A DNA stretch of 18,060 nt, from contig JALLPB010000497.1 of assembly GCA_036939975.1 (NCBI GenBank), positions 1 to 18,060 of the forward strand, given 5' to 3'. Position numbers and translations under genes: made by a program. Numbering within the stretch: the stretch's first letter is position 1; every line of letters begins with the position of its first letter. Shown one piece after another: positions 9,331 through 17,782 of this stretch. Source of the stretch: Cyclostephanos tholiformis. Lineage: Eukaryota > Bacillariophyta > Thalassiosirophyceae > Thalassiosirales > Thalassiosiraceae. Under the pieces are notes generated by a model. It was not told the origin of the DNA. It saw only the letters and a program-made list of their open reading frames with translations, and did not search any database.

Positions 9331-9980
9331 ACCTCCACTGACTGCTTCCCACATCCGGATGTATATAAAGTGTTTGAGCACTGGGTGCATCCTTAAACTG
9401 CTATACCTGTGCAGGTGGGGGCTGAATTTTGGAAAAATGGGGTAAGGCAAAGCCCAAATGACATTGTGGTGTCATGGCTGAGGTAGTAAACCACCACTGA
9501 CTGCATTCCACATCAATATTGGATGTATCTTAAGTGCTTGAGCACCTTCATGTGTGGTTGATGATATGGGCATATGGGTCTACCCTTACTCTTATACATT
9601 TGCAGGTGGGGACTGAATTTTGGAAAAATGGGGTAATGCAAAGCCCACCTGATATTGTGGTGTTATGGTTGAGGCTGTAGCTGTAAACCACCACTGCTTG
9701 CATCCCACATCCATATTGGATGTATCTAATGTGTTTGAGCACTTTCATATACTGTGGATGATAGACATACTATGGTTGCACCCATACATGTTACACCTGT
9801 GCAGGTGGGGGCCAGATTTTAGAATATTGGGGTAAGGTGTAGCCCAAATGACATTGTGGTGTCATGGTTGAGGCTGTAAACCACCACTGACTGCATCCCA
9901 CATCCATATTGGATGCATATAAAGTGCTTGAGCACTGCCATATGCTTTGGATGATGAGCATATGGGTCTACCCTTACACT
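9331..9980 (+). repeat. Tandem repeat, ~195-base unit, about 3.3 copies
   Basis: Units begin with ACC(A/T)CCACTG at 9331, 9490, 9687 and 9880, giving spacings of 159, 197 and 193; the first unit is shortened internally. Shared landmarks in order are CCACATCCATATTGGATG, a CTTGAGCAC block, GTGCAGGTGGGG, GGGGTAAGGCAAAGCCCA and ACATTGTGGTGTCATGG. Each unit contains a small inverted repeat CATCCA-TAT-TGGATG. Two units carry TATATAAAG or CATATAAAG. There are no open frames of note and no CpG in the second to fourth units. Confidence 0.88.
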
Positions 9981-10030
9981 GTAATAACCCAGTGCAATTG
10001 GGGGTCATCCTGGTATGGTAATCTAAAAAA

Positions 10031-10147
10031 TTACAGTACCAGAACTGTCATCAACATGATAAATGACAGTTTTGGTATTGTAATCAAAGAAAATTGCAAT
10101 ACCGGTACTGTCACCATGATGCTTGATTTCAGTACCGGTATTGAAAT
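10031..10147. repeat. Two adjacent hairpins with a shared core
   Basis: The first hairpin pairs 10031-10051 with 10063-10083: 21-base arms with 19 matches, the two mismatches being G/T, and an 11-base loop. The second pairs 10093-10110 with 10130-10147, including a perfect 13-base AATACCGGTACTG stem and a 19-base loop. Both arms carry versions of TTACAGTACCNGNACTGTCAT. A third relative lies at 10661-10713. The structure is clear; its origin (foldback or MITE ends, or a transcribed hairpin) is unknown. Confidence 0.8.
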
Positions 10148-10660
10148 CTAATATGTAAGACTGATAAAATTAAAGGTACGCTTCGGGATTTGGCAGGAGC
10201 AAAAATGGACAAAATTTGGCTTTAAAAACTTTTGGGCCCATTTTTCATCCAGCCCACCATTCGATTTGTTCTTGTCTTGTCTTTCTTGCTGTTACAGAGG
10301 ATTTGGCATGAAAATGCTGTAGTGGTAATTTGGACTTATTAGTTCTCGCCAAAAACTCCGGTGTAGGGTACTTCTTCATGTCACAACTAACTGGTTGTGT
10401 GCAAAAAAATCAAAAAATCTTCCGCTGCCCAAGTTACCTTTTATTCTTATCAGGCCTTTTTATGCATATCATTGCCCAAGTTCTTTTGGGGCATTTGTAT
10501 GCTCATCAGCGCCTGAGATGCTTCAATTCATGCTTATCAGATAGAAAAATTGAAACTGATTTATCTTGAAATGACCTTTTTTTTAGCCCAGTCTGTCCAG
10601 TTGGAGTGTTTTTGTTCCACTAAATCCCGGAGCATACCTTTTAGATTTATCAGTCTTAAA
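10148..10660. other. Intergenic, no gene seen
   Basis: AT-rich sequence without a supportable reading frame. A short phrase (TGCCCAAGTT ... CTTTT) occurs twice near 10427 and 10474. It lies between related hairpins, so it could be the body of a non-autonomous element of about 680 bases (10031-10713), but I cannot identify target duplications. Confidence 0.35.
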
Positions 10661-10713
10661 TTACATTACCAGTACTGTCATCAAGGGGCTAGATGCCAGT
10701 GCGGGTACAGTAA
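10661..10713. repeat. Third related hairpin
   Basis: TTACATTACCAGTACTG (10661-10677) pairs imperfectly with CAGTGCGGGTACAGTAA (10697-10713). The left arm and following TCATCAA match the start of the first hairpin at 10031, so it belongs to the same repeat family but is more decayed. Confidence 0.6.
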
Positions 10714-10730
10714 TCCTAACCTAGGCTGTA

Positions 10731-10874
10731 CATTCCTTTAGGATTCCTAAGGATTCCTAAATAGGAACTAGGGTTCCTGCATTCAGAAAAATAGGAATGC
10801 TTTCCTCCTTTGAGAGGAATGTGTAGATACCTACGTAAAAAGTTGGTAAAACACGTTCCTCTTTTGAGAGGAAC
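10731..10874. repeat. Cluster of GGAAT/ATTCC and GGAAC/GTTCC inverted repeats
   Basis: AGGATTCCTA occurs twice in a row, followed by TAGGAAC, GGGTTCCT, TAGGAATG, TTCCTCCTTTGAGAGGAA and the near-perfect palindrome GTTCCTCTTTTGAGAGGAAC (10855-10874). It lies about 170-310 bases before the decayed hAT gene and could be its subterminal repeat region. I did not find a matching cluster after the hAT gene. Confidence 0.55.
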
Positions 10875-11042
10875 CTGAATTTTGCCTCTCGACCATCAAA
10901 AGCAGATATATAATCAACTGCCCCTGAAAATCAACTTGCCATCATCATACTAATTTTAAGTCCAAAATTAAACAGGAGCAAAATCTTGACCAAGTCTGTC
11001 AGCAAACAAGGTCGCGACCCACTCCTTGGTAGAAATATTACC

Positions 11043-14000
11043 ATGCCCTTATTTTGTCAGCAACAATGTGGTATGATGAGTGACACTGGTGGTGTCTTTG
11101 ACACTGACTTTGAGCATCAGTATAAGTATAACAACGATGAGTTGGAAGAGGAGTCCCAGGATGCATTGTCCTCCTTGTCAGTGAAGCCTTTGAATAGTAT
11201 TTGGGATTGTGAAAACCTGTGTATTGCAACATAGGAGGATGAGTTAGGTAAGACTTTAAGTGGATGGACTTGTGCATATTGCCCTTGTCCAGAAAATAGA
11301 GGTGGGTATATATTCCGCAAGACGTTCAGTGCAACAAAAGCACTTGCACATGTCCTGAAACTGAAAGGTCAAGCCATTGGTGCAATTTCCTATGCAAAGA
11401 AAAGAGCATATAAATCCTTGTATAATGCGAATCAAATTAAGGTGAAGGACAAGAGAGTGAGGGACGCTGCTCTGAGAGGTGAGATTCTTGACTTTCAAGA
11501 TAAATCACTTTCTGCTCATTTCCCCACAGCTGTGGTGCCTGCTACAAGTCAGCACAAGCGACCACATGAGGAAGATTTTGTTGCTTGTGGTGGTTCTTTG
11601 TTGGAGGGGAGCACACTTACAACACCACTAGGGAATTGGACGTTGTCCTTATTGTCTTCTTCTACCAAAACAAATCTATCTTTTGTTCTTCCCCACAACC
11701 ATAACCCCAAACATCAGCATCAGCTAAAGTTGTATGGCAGTGCTATTCTTCCCAAAGCTAATCAGCAAATGCACATTGCAATTGCAGCCTTTATCCATGG
11801 AAGTGCACTCCCCTTTAATGGGGCATGAGACCCAAACTTCCTTAACATTACTAATATTGCAAGAAACTTAGGTCCAAGGTATTCTTCGCCTGATCATTGA
11901 ATGGCAGCTGGGAATTTGCTTAATTCACTGTACGATACATCTTTCGAATGCATGATGAGGACCCTTCTTTCAGAGGTTGATATTTTTGGCCTGACAATTT
12001 GTAGGGATGGTGAAACCATCAAGAGTTTGCCTCTTATAAATGTCTTAGCCGCCGGGCCAAACAATCCATTTGCAATGTTGGATATTGTTGATTGCACCAC
12101 TCATTTGGAGTGTGGCGATAAGAATGATGCCCTCAATATAGCTAAAATGATCTTGCCCTTGATCCATAGGATGGAAAAATACAACGGATATCCGCAATAA
12201 GAAACACTCTGGAATTGTGGATCTAGTATTATTTGACGGTGCAAGTAATGTTCAGAAGGCTGGTAAGATGTTGGCTCTTCATCATCCTCGTATAACCATT
12301 GGGCATGGTGCCAAGCATGGTATATCACTATTTTTTAAGGATGCCTATACACATGCAAGTATATACTACATGTGTGCTTACATCACCTGTGTGATTTGTA
12401 TTTTTCAAGATGTTCTTCTAACAATTTGGGATGTGTCAGCAGTGTCCACTGTTTTTCAATGTGCATCAATTTTGCCAAGAGGTTGAGGAACATATTTGGA
12501 TCCTGCCATCATGCGCCCAATGCAATTTTCAAAAAGTACACCAAGCTTCAAAATCATGGTTTGAATCTTGGGTTTATTAAGGATACTGATTGCCAGATGG
12601 CTGGGGCACAAATTGCAATATGTTGGCTGCTGTGGTTGAAAAATGTACTCTGAGCAACCATCAACTCGCACGAATTCATGGCGCTTCAAGCCTTTAAGGA
12701 AGAGGTGTCCATTTTGCAGAATGAAGACTTCTAGAATTATTTGTTTTCCATGTGTTATGCCTTGTATGCTCCAATGCATGTGTTGAGGTTGGCTGATCAA
12801 AAAGTTGCAGCCATGGAAAAGCTGCATTTTTATGTTTGCCAGACAGATGCAAATATTTCACACTATCTTGCAAAAGCGGCTGCAGATGCAGGAAGATGCA
12901 CCCATGATGAAACTTTGAAGTTAATGTATGCTTGTTCACGAAACCTTGATGAATTTGAAAGTGATGATAATGAAGATGGCGACAACAATGAGGTGTCTGT
13001 GGTTAATGATAATACGGATGAAGAGGTTACAAGCATGACAAAGCAAGTGAGGATGGTGGTGGTGAGGAGGAGGAGGATGATTGGGATGCTGCATTTACGA
13101 CAGATACAATTGATGGAGGCCATGGACAGTTGCGGCTAGTACTTCCTCCTCACCTCCTGTGCACTCATTGTTTGTACAAACTAACATTGTTGTCTTGTCC
13201 TCAGATCGTTGTCACTTTTGTCTCTGTTCACAGGAAATGAGATGGATAATGTAGCTATAAGATTTTGGATCAAGCAAAGAGACAATCTCATACATGATTA
13301 CTCTTTGGCAGGTTATTTGTTGTTGTCTAATGCAACCATTATGGCCCACCCATATGAAAACAGGTCAACAATGTACAACGAAGCGGTAGTGCATCTCATT
13401 GAGAAGTCTCAAACCAATTTTGGTTGGAGAGGAGAAGAGGTCTCATCTCTTCAAAGCAAATGAAACTTTCTGGAATGTGTATGATGATTTTGTTAACATG
13501 CATAATTGTTTCTCTCATCAATACATGTGGGATGCAGTGCAAGATGATAAAAAAAGGCGTACTGATGGCATCAGAGATATTCACTCCAAGGTACAAAGGT
13601 GTTGGGAAAGCTGGCATGTTTAGTTCTATCTAAAATCTTAGGCATCAGAACTGCCAAGCGAAATTGGAAGCAGGTCAAGTACATCAAGTCAGGACTATGC
13701 AGAAGAACCGGCACAGAGAAGGTAAAGAAACAAAGAACATAATATGGGCAGTACCAGCAGATGAAGGCATGTGTGCATGCTGAGACAAAGTTATCTCCTG
13801 CAGGTAAGTTATGGGAGGAGTCAGATTTCAAATCGCTGAAGATGGACAAGTATTGCAAGGATATAGAGATGATTGACCAATGAAGATGTTTAGGAACTGG
13901 CAGGAAACCTGGGAAAAGAAGAAGGTAGGACCATCGGGCGACATAATGCTGCATGAAAAATTGAAGGTAAAGTATGTGGGTTTCAAGTTAGATAAGAATG

Positions 14001-14273
14001 AGGGCAAGCACCAAATATTCACCATACATACAATTCAGTTTATGAGGGAAAGCCGAAGGAAATACTATCTTGTTGCAGTAACAGCAGAATTCGACCCAAC
14101 AATATCATTGGATGATGATGATGAATCTCACTATGATTTTTGGGAGTTCTGTCAAGATACGTAGGACTGCATCTGAGCTTACTATGATCTTTATGCTAAG
14201 CAAGATAATGTGTTGGTGTATGAGAAGGGTGGTGTTTGCGACAGTGAAAATGAAGAAGAGGAGGTGATATAAT
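11043..14273 (+). pseudogene. Decayed hAT-superfamily transposase
   Basis: Relic of a hAT transposase, one frame broken mainly by stops. The frame from the ATG at 11043 runs to 12200 with only three stops (TAG 11232, TGA 11826, a TGA just before 11901) and no indel. It includes an acidic N-terminus, a BED-type zinc-finger-like block at about 11260-11410 (GWTCAYC ... KALAHVLKLKGQ, the final Cys replaced) and a block ending FAMLDIVDC. A frameshift near 12190 leads to the hAT hallmark VDLVLFDGASNVQKAGKML and SLFFKDAY (to 12355). A possible intron follows, then FAKRLRNIFGS and the segment to 13048 with stops at 12651 and 12732, an acidic linker reached by another frameshift, and the C-terminal parts FWIKQRDNLIHDYSLAGYLL (13260) and KRNWKQVKYIKSG (13660), ending about 14273. 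It cannot make a full protein. Terminal repeats and an 8-bp target duplication were not found. Confidence 0.8.
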
Positions 14274-14834
14274 GAGCTCCTCTGGGGCATGGGAATGGGG
14301 GGATGGGGGTGACGAGGACCGTGAAGAGTGCAAGCCCACTGCATTGGGTATGGTAATAGATCTCTACCCAGACAACCTTGGAAGATCATGAAATAATAAT
14401 TGTTCAACCATAATTGTCTAAGGCAGCCGGCAGGCATGGTCATAATTAATGATATTGGACATCATTTGATTCTATCAGCAAAAATTAATAATATCTTATT
14501 ACTTCCTGAGCTGTCCTACATCCATCCATATTAGATATTGAACTCATTCAGTCTGACCAAAGAAGAAGGTATTATTTATTGCTGAGTTGCATTTGTTCTT
14601 TCAATTTCCCACCTATAGTTGTCATGCCCCACCCCTTCATTGTGGTTGTGCCCCCTACCCCCTCCAACAAAGATTTGTTACGTAACACCCCATCATCATC
14701 CCAGTTTCCTAGCATCTCAATTGCACATCATTGTCCACTATTGCCTCCTCCAGCACTGGTGCAAATGACACCCCCTTTTGCATGTTCCCATTCATACAAC
14801 CATCTATGATTGTTACACTCCAACTAACCACCAA
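14274..14834. other. Region between the hAT relic and the H3 pseudogene, no clear gene
   Basis: A 39-codon frame starting with ATG at 14272 (rich in Gly, Asp and Glu, ending 14391) overlaps the hAT end by a base or two and may be the shifted transposase tail. The rest is AT-rich then C-rich sequence. The Pro/Ser-rich frame at 14579-14809 has no ATG at its start and matches no family I know. Confidence 0.4.
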
Positions 14835-15245
14835 TTACCCTCACTCCCAATGGATGCGTCATTCAAGTTGCATATCCTTTGGCATTATTGTAACGTGCTT
14901 GGCCTGAATGGTGCAGGCATTGGTGTCCTCAAAGAGGCCAACAAGGTATGCCTTGGATGCCTCCTGGAGAGCAAGCATGCAAGTTGACTGCATATGTAAG
15001 TCCGACTTGAAATCAACTGCAATCTCCCTGACAAAACACTGGAAGGGGGCCTTGCAGATCAAGAGATTGGTGGATTTCTGGTACTTGTGGATTTCACGGA
15101 GGGCAACTGTACCAGGCCGGTACCAATGAGGCTTTTTGACACTGCCCCTCATTGGAAACGCTTTGCGTGCAGCCATAGTTGCAAGATGTTTGTGTGGGGC
15201 TTTTCCCCCAGTTGATTTCTGCACAGATTGTTTGGTGCAGGCCAT
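14835..15245 (-). pseudogene. Histone H3 pseudogene, full length, CpG-decayed
   Basis: Relic of core histone H3. The frame from the ATG at 15245 aligns gaplessly with all 136 codons of H3: start ACTKQ for ARTKQ, then [34 protein letters not shown] and VTIMPKD, to a TAA at 14835-14837 where H3 should end. Identity is roughly 70%. Two in-frame stops (codons for Arg128 and Arg134, both CGA to TGA) cut the tail, so the open part ends QLE at 14862. Twelve of 17 arginines are changed, six as CGN to TGN (Cys, Trp, stop) and six as CGN to CAN (His, Gln), the signature of methyl-cytosine decay on both strands. Lys4, 9, 14, 18, 27, 36 and 79 remain; Lys23 is Met. There is no intron. Loss of so many conserved arginines and of the tail argues against function. 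The plant/diatom-type Lys53 and Ser96 fit the host. Confidence 0.93.
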
Positions 15246-15282
15246 GATTGCTTATTATTTCTTGATGTGGTTATTGATTAAT

Positions 15283-15905
15283 GACAATGCTGATGATGAA
15301 AGTGAGGACAACAATGGCAAGGATGATGACGAAAAGGACGACAACATGGAAAAGATGATGACAATGAGGATGAGGATGACGGGGGCAGTGATGACAATAC
15401 CAGGGAGTGCAACGGCAATGGGGACTGCGACGTTTGTTGTTGTGATGTGTTTGTTTGTGTGCAGATCAAGCTCTCCTTCAATCAAAAAGCATACTTATTC
15501 CTACGTTCCCATTAGAAATAATTAATTGCCAGGAATAATTCGCCACCATATATTTCCCACCAAAAGGACATTTACTGGCCATCATCAAAAATTAAGAAAA
15601 AACCAGTAAATGTCCTTTTGGCGGGAATCATGTTCTGTGTTGTCAATGCCCCATGCCATCATGACACACACAAAATAATACAAATACCATGCCCATTGCC
15701 ATCAATGTTGTCTGCACCCCCCTGTACACTCTCAACATAAGCCACCACTATCAAAAAGTAGGTCATTGTCATCATCATTGTCATTGTTGTTTTGTTGATT
15801 GCCTTCTTTGTCATCATCTTCATCTTGATTGTTATTGTCATCAATGTCATCATTGTTTTCTTCGTCTTCATTGTCTTTGTCATCGTTGTCATCAATGTTG
15901 TGCGT
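15283..15905. repeat. Inverted pair of Asp/Asn/Glu-coding tracts around a hairpin
   Basis: GAT/GAC/AAT-rich sequence reads as an Asp/Asn/Glu-rich peptide on the plus strand at about 15283-15410 and on the minus strand at about 15905-15757. Both are followed in their own direction by GTGCA...GGCAATGGG and a TTTGT/TTGTG-rich stretch (GGCAATGGGG at 15414-15423; its inverse GCCCATTGCC at 15691-15700). The two arms therefore look like diverged inverted copies flanking the hairpin at 15554-15627. Both are frame-broken. Low-complexity sequence can align by chance, so the landmark block is the better evidence. Confidence 0.5.
15554..15627. repeat. Near-perfect hairpin, 25-base arms
   Basis: The left arm, TTCCCACCAAAAGGACATTTACTGG (15554-15578), pairs with 15603-15627 at 24 of 25 positions across a 24-base loop. 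The sole mismatch is CAC opposite GCG, that is, one lost CpG. At the outer end each arm carries TTCCC[G/A]CCAAAA, an E2F-like motif. It could be a foldback element, a pre-miRNA-like hairpin or the remains of a promoter palindrome. It lies about 310 bases upstream of the H3 pseudogene start. Confidence 0.85.
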
Positions 15906-15976
15906 GGCATATCATTTGTTTTGTAATTCATCCAGACTAATTTTTGTTCTTATCTCTTTTTCTCAATCTAGTGCGG

Positions 15977-16330
15977 ATGACAAATGAACAATGTGCAAAC
16001 AAAAACTGTACAAACCGGGCGATAAATCATGGTACAGTCAATTTTTGAAAAAAGCACAGTGGATGTTATTGATGCAGTCATGCTAACTGTTCTTCCTTTG
16101 CTCAATCTGGATGCTTGTGCTTCAGGTATGGTGCTCCAAAGCCTATTTGCACCATCTAAAGATGCAAAAACAGAATAGTCAAACATGGCATTTGCAAGAA
16201 ACGTGGTGCTACCAATATTTGCTCAGTGTTGGAGTGCAATCGGCTGGTGTTCAGGGCGACCTTTTGTTTTCGATGCTGGAAATTAGAACTGACGAAATTA
16301 GACTTGAGATCCTTGAATTTCTTGGGATGA
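15977..16330 (+). pseudogene. Fragment with decayed C-x4-C-x9-C-x2-H repeats
   Basis: Three partial repeats of a short Cys/His motif common in diatom and oomycete proteins (WRKY19-like or EsV-1-7-like families). The first is CANKNCTNRAINHG from an ATG at 15977. After a stretch of about 70-85 bases that may be an intron, a second frame from about 16106 gives GCLCFRYGAPKPIC, then CTI, a stop, RCKNRIVKHGICKKRGATNI, and CSVLECNRLVF before losing the pattern. The terminal His of two repeats is Tyr or Arg, and one stop lies inside a repeat, so it is not functional as read. In intact proteins such motifs probably bind zinc. The match rests on motif spacing only. Confidence 0.5.
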
Positions 16331-16422
16331 ATAATTGGGTCAATCTACACCAAGTGGCCGCAGTGTCATAAGTGTGGAGGAGGACCTGTTTTCCTTATCT
16401 TTCAAATATTGGATTGGAACCA

Positions 16423-16779
16423 ATGAGTGGTGGTGAGGATAGCCGGTTGAATGTCCCCGGGTTCTTACAATATCTGTCATTGATGAAGTTTAGGAACAGA
16501 GAATGTATATTTATCCCATGCGGACGGGCCAAACAATTATATGTTGTCAACATAAAGGCTGTGTGCCTGAGTGTCAAAACAATAGTCCATTCAAAATGGT
16601 TAATGATTAATGGACGTGTTGAGGAGATACAGGAGGGTGAGTCATGTCACCAATGTTATCATGTTTATCGACTTGATAAGACATACAAAGAAGGTGTTAA
16701 TGTGTGTATTCACTGGAGCTGGGACAACAAGTACAAACTTGTTTCTGAATCACAGTTTGTTCATCCTTCATCACCATGA
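16423..16779 (+). CDS. Unassigned small ORF, possibly a gene fragment
   Basis: From the ATG at 16423 this frame encodes 118 residues; it is open back to just after a stop at 16369. It contains several Cys and aromatic residues (CHQCYHVYRLDKTYKEG, then CIHWSWDNKYKL) but no motif I recognise, no signal peptide and no membrane segment. It follows the Cys-repeat fragment by about 90 bases on the same strand, and a nearby frame reads PQCHKCGGG at about 16360-16385, so it may be a downstream remnant of the same decayed gene. Coding status is uncertain. Confidence 0.3.
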   Translation: MSGGEDSRLNVPGFLQYLSLMKFRNRECIFIPCGRAKQLYVVNIKAVCLSVKTIVHSKWLMINGRVEEIQEGESCHQCYHVYRLDKTYKEGVNVCIHWSWDNKYKLVSESQFVHPSSP

Positions 16780-17003
16780 CAATGATCAAGGACACAGACT
16801 GCATTCTGGAGATACTAGTAGATGTTAAGTAGTTATCTAGTAGCTTAATAATAATCATGATGTCTGCAAAAATATCCACTCCCCCCTCTCAATAATAATA
16901 CTGCATAAAATATTTGAGTACTAGATCTCAACACTCCTATTTAGTTTAATTACTTTTAACCCTATGCATTAATGTCCCAAATATGTGCTAATTTTTGTTA
17001 TGA
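16780..17003. other. AT-rich spacer, nothing recognised
   Basis: AT-rich sequence with short AATAAT repeats. No open frame and no structured element is evident. Confidence 0.4.
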
Positions 17004-17782
17004 TCAAACCTGTTGCCAAGGCCTCAACTGCCACATACCATTGCCTTGCCTCCTAGGGGGTGTCACCAAAGTACCCTGCCATGGTTCTCTCTCCCATTGC
17101 TTGCTAAGTTGCTCGTGAAGTTGATGAGGTAAGTCAATTGTGATAAAACCATCTATAACTTTTGCATATGGTTCAAGCTCACACATTAAATAGTAAATTT
17201 TTGCACGTAACCATTGAAGGTGGTCATCAACTAACTCGTGTGTTGAGTTGTGGATTCCTGTTTCATCAATGCCACCAATCGATTGATAGTATAATTGATT
17301 GATGTATTGATTGTGATCAGAGCCCTTGCATTGAGCAGTTGGGATGGTGGAAGGAGAACCTGTTGCAGGAGTTCACAAACAGCTTGGAGGCAGTGTTGTC
17401 GAGGATGGCAAATGGGAAGAGAGGTCACGTCAATTGCATCACCTCATGTGTCCACATTCCTAAGATTACGATCAATCAGTGGTGAGTGGATGTCAATGAG
17501 CATGTGCACATGTAGCCATGTAGTTAAAAGTAGATCATCCACAGGAATAGCACCCTCTATCTGACCCTTAGGTGGTCTTCCAAGGTAGCGAAGCAGCTTA
17601 ACCTCAACTAATGAGGCCCTGCATTCTGCCAAGCAAACTGGGCAAATATCAGATAAGCTGCTATGGAGTGAAAGCTCATCATCAAATTGAGGGAGTTGTG
17701 CCTTATTCACGACTATTAACTTTGTGAATATTAGCAGCTCTCTTTCTATAGCATACACCTGATTTGTCGTTCCCTTATGCAT
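17004..17782 (-). pseudogene. Broken unassigned gene on the minus strand
   Basis: The frame from the ATG at 17782 runs 112 codons to a TGA at 17444-17446 and then stays open in the same frame to 17231, so the TGA could be a point mutation of CGA. It includes a C-x2-C-x3-C (CPVCLAEC) and VKLLRYLGRPPKG. From 17372 a second frame is open for 122 codons to the stop at 17004, with GGIDETGIHNSTHELVDDH and VIDGFITIDLPHQLHEQL, which looks like ordinary protein. The two overlap by about 140 bases, so a single frameshift there could join them. I do not recognise the product. Codon use is ordinary and the long frames suggest a former gene or transposon protein. Confidence 0.4.

Noticed and set aside
9331..9980. 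CRISPR array or rRNA spacer
   Set aside because: Units are ~195 bases and diverged throughout, not short identical repeats with unique spacers, and no rRNA is nearby.
13571..13954. 127-codon minus-strand frame
   Set aside because: It is antisense to the C-terminal part of the hAT relic, which explains the sequence better.
14579..14809. 76-codon Pro/Ser-rich plus-strand frame
   Set aside because: It starts with TTG, is compositionally simple and has no family match.
14862..15245. The H3 frame as a functional divergent histone variant
   Set aside because: The tail is cut by two CGA-to-TGA stops, most conserved arginines are gone by one mutational route, and the original stop codon is still in register, all of which point to neutral CpG decay.
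15136..15525. 129-codon plus-strand frame
   Set aside because: Its first part is antisense to the H3 pseudogene and the rest is GAT-rich low complexity.
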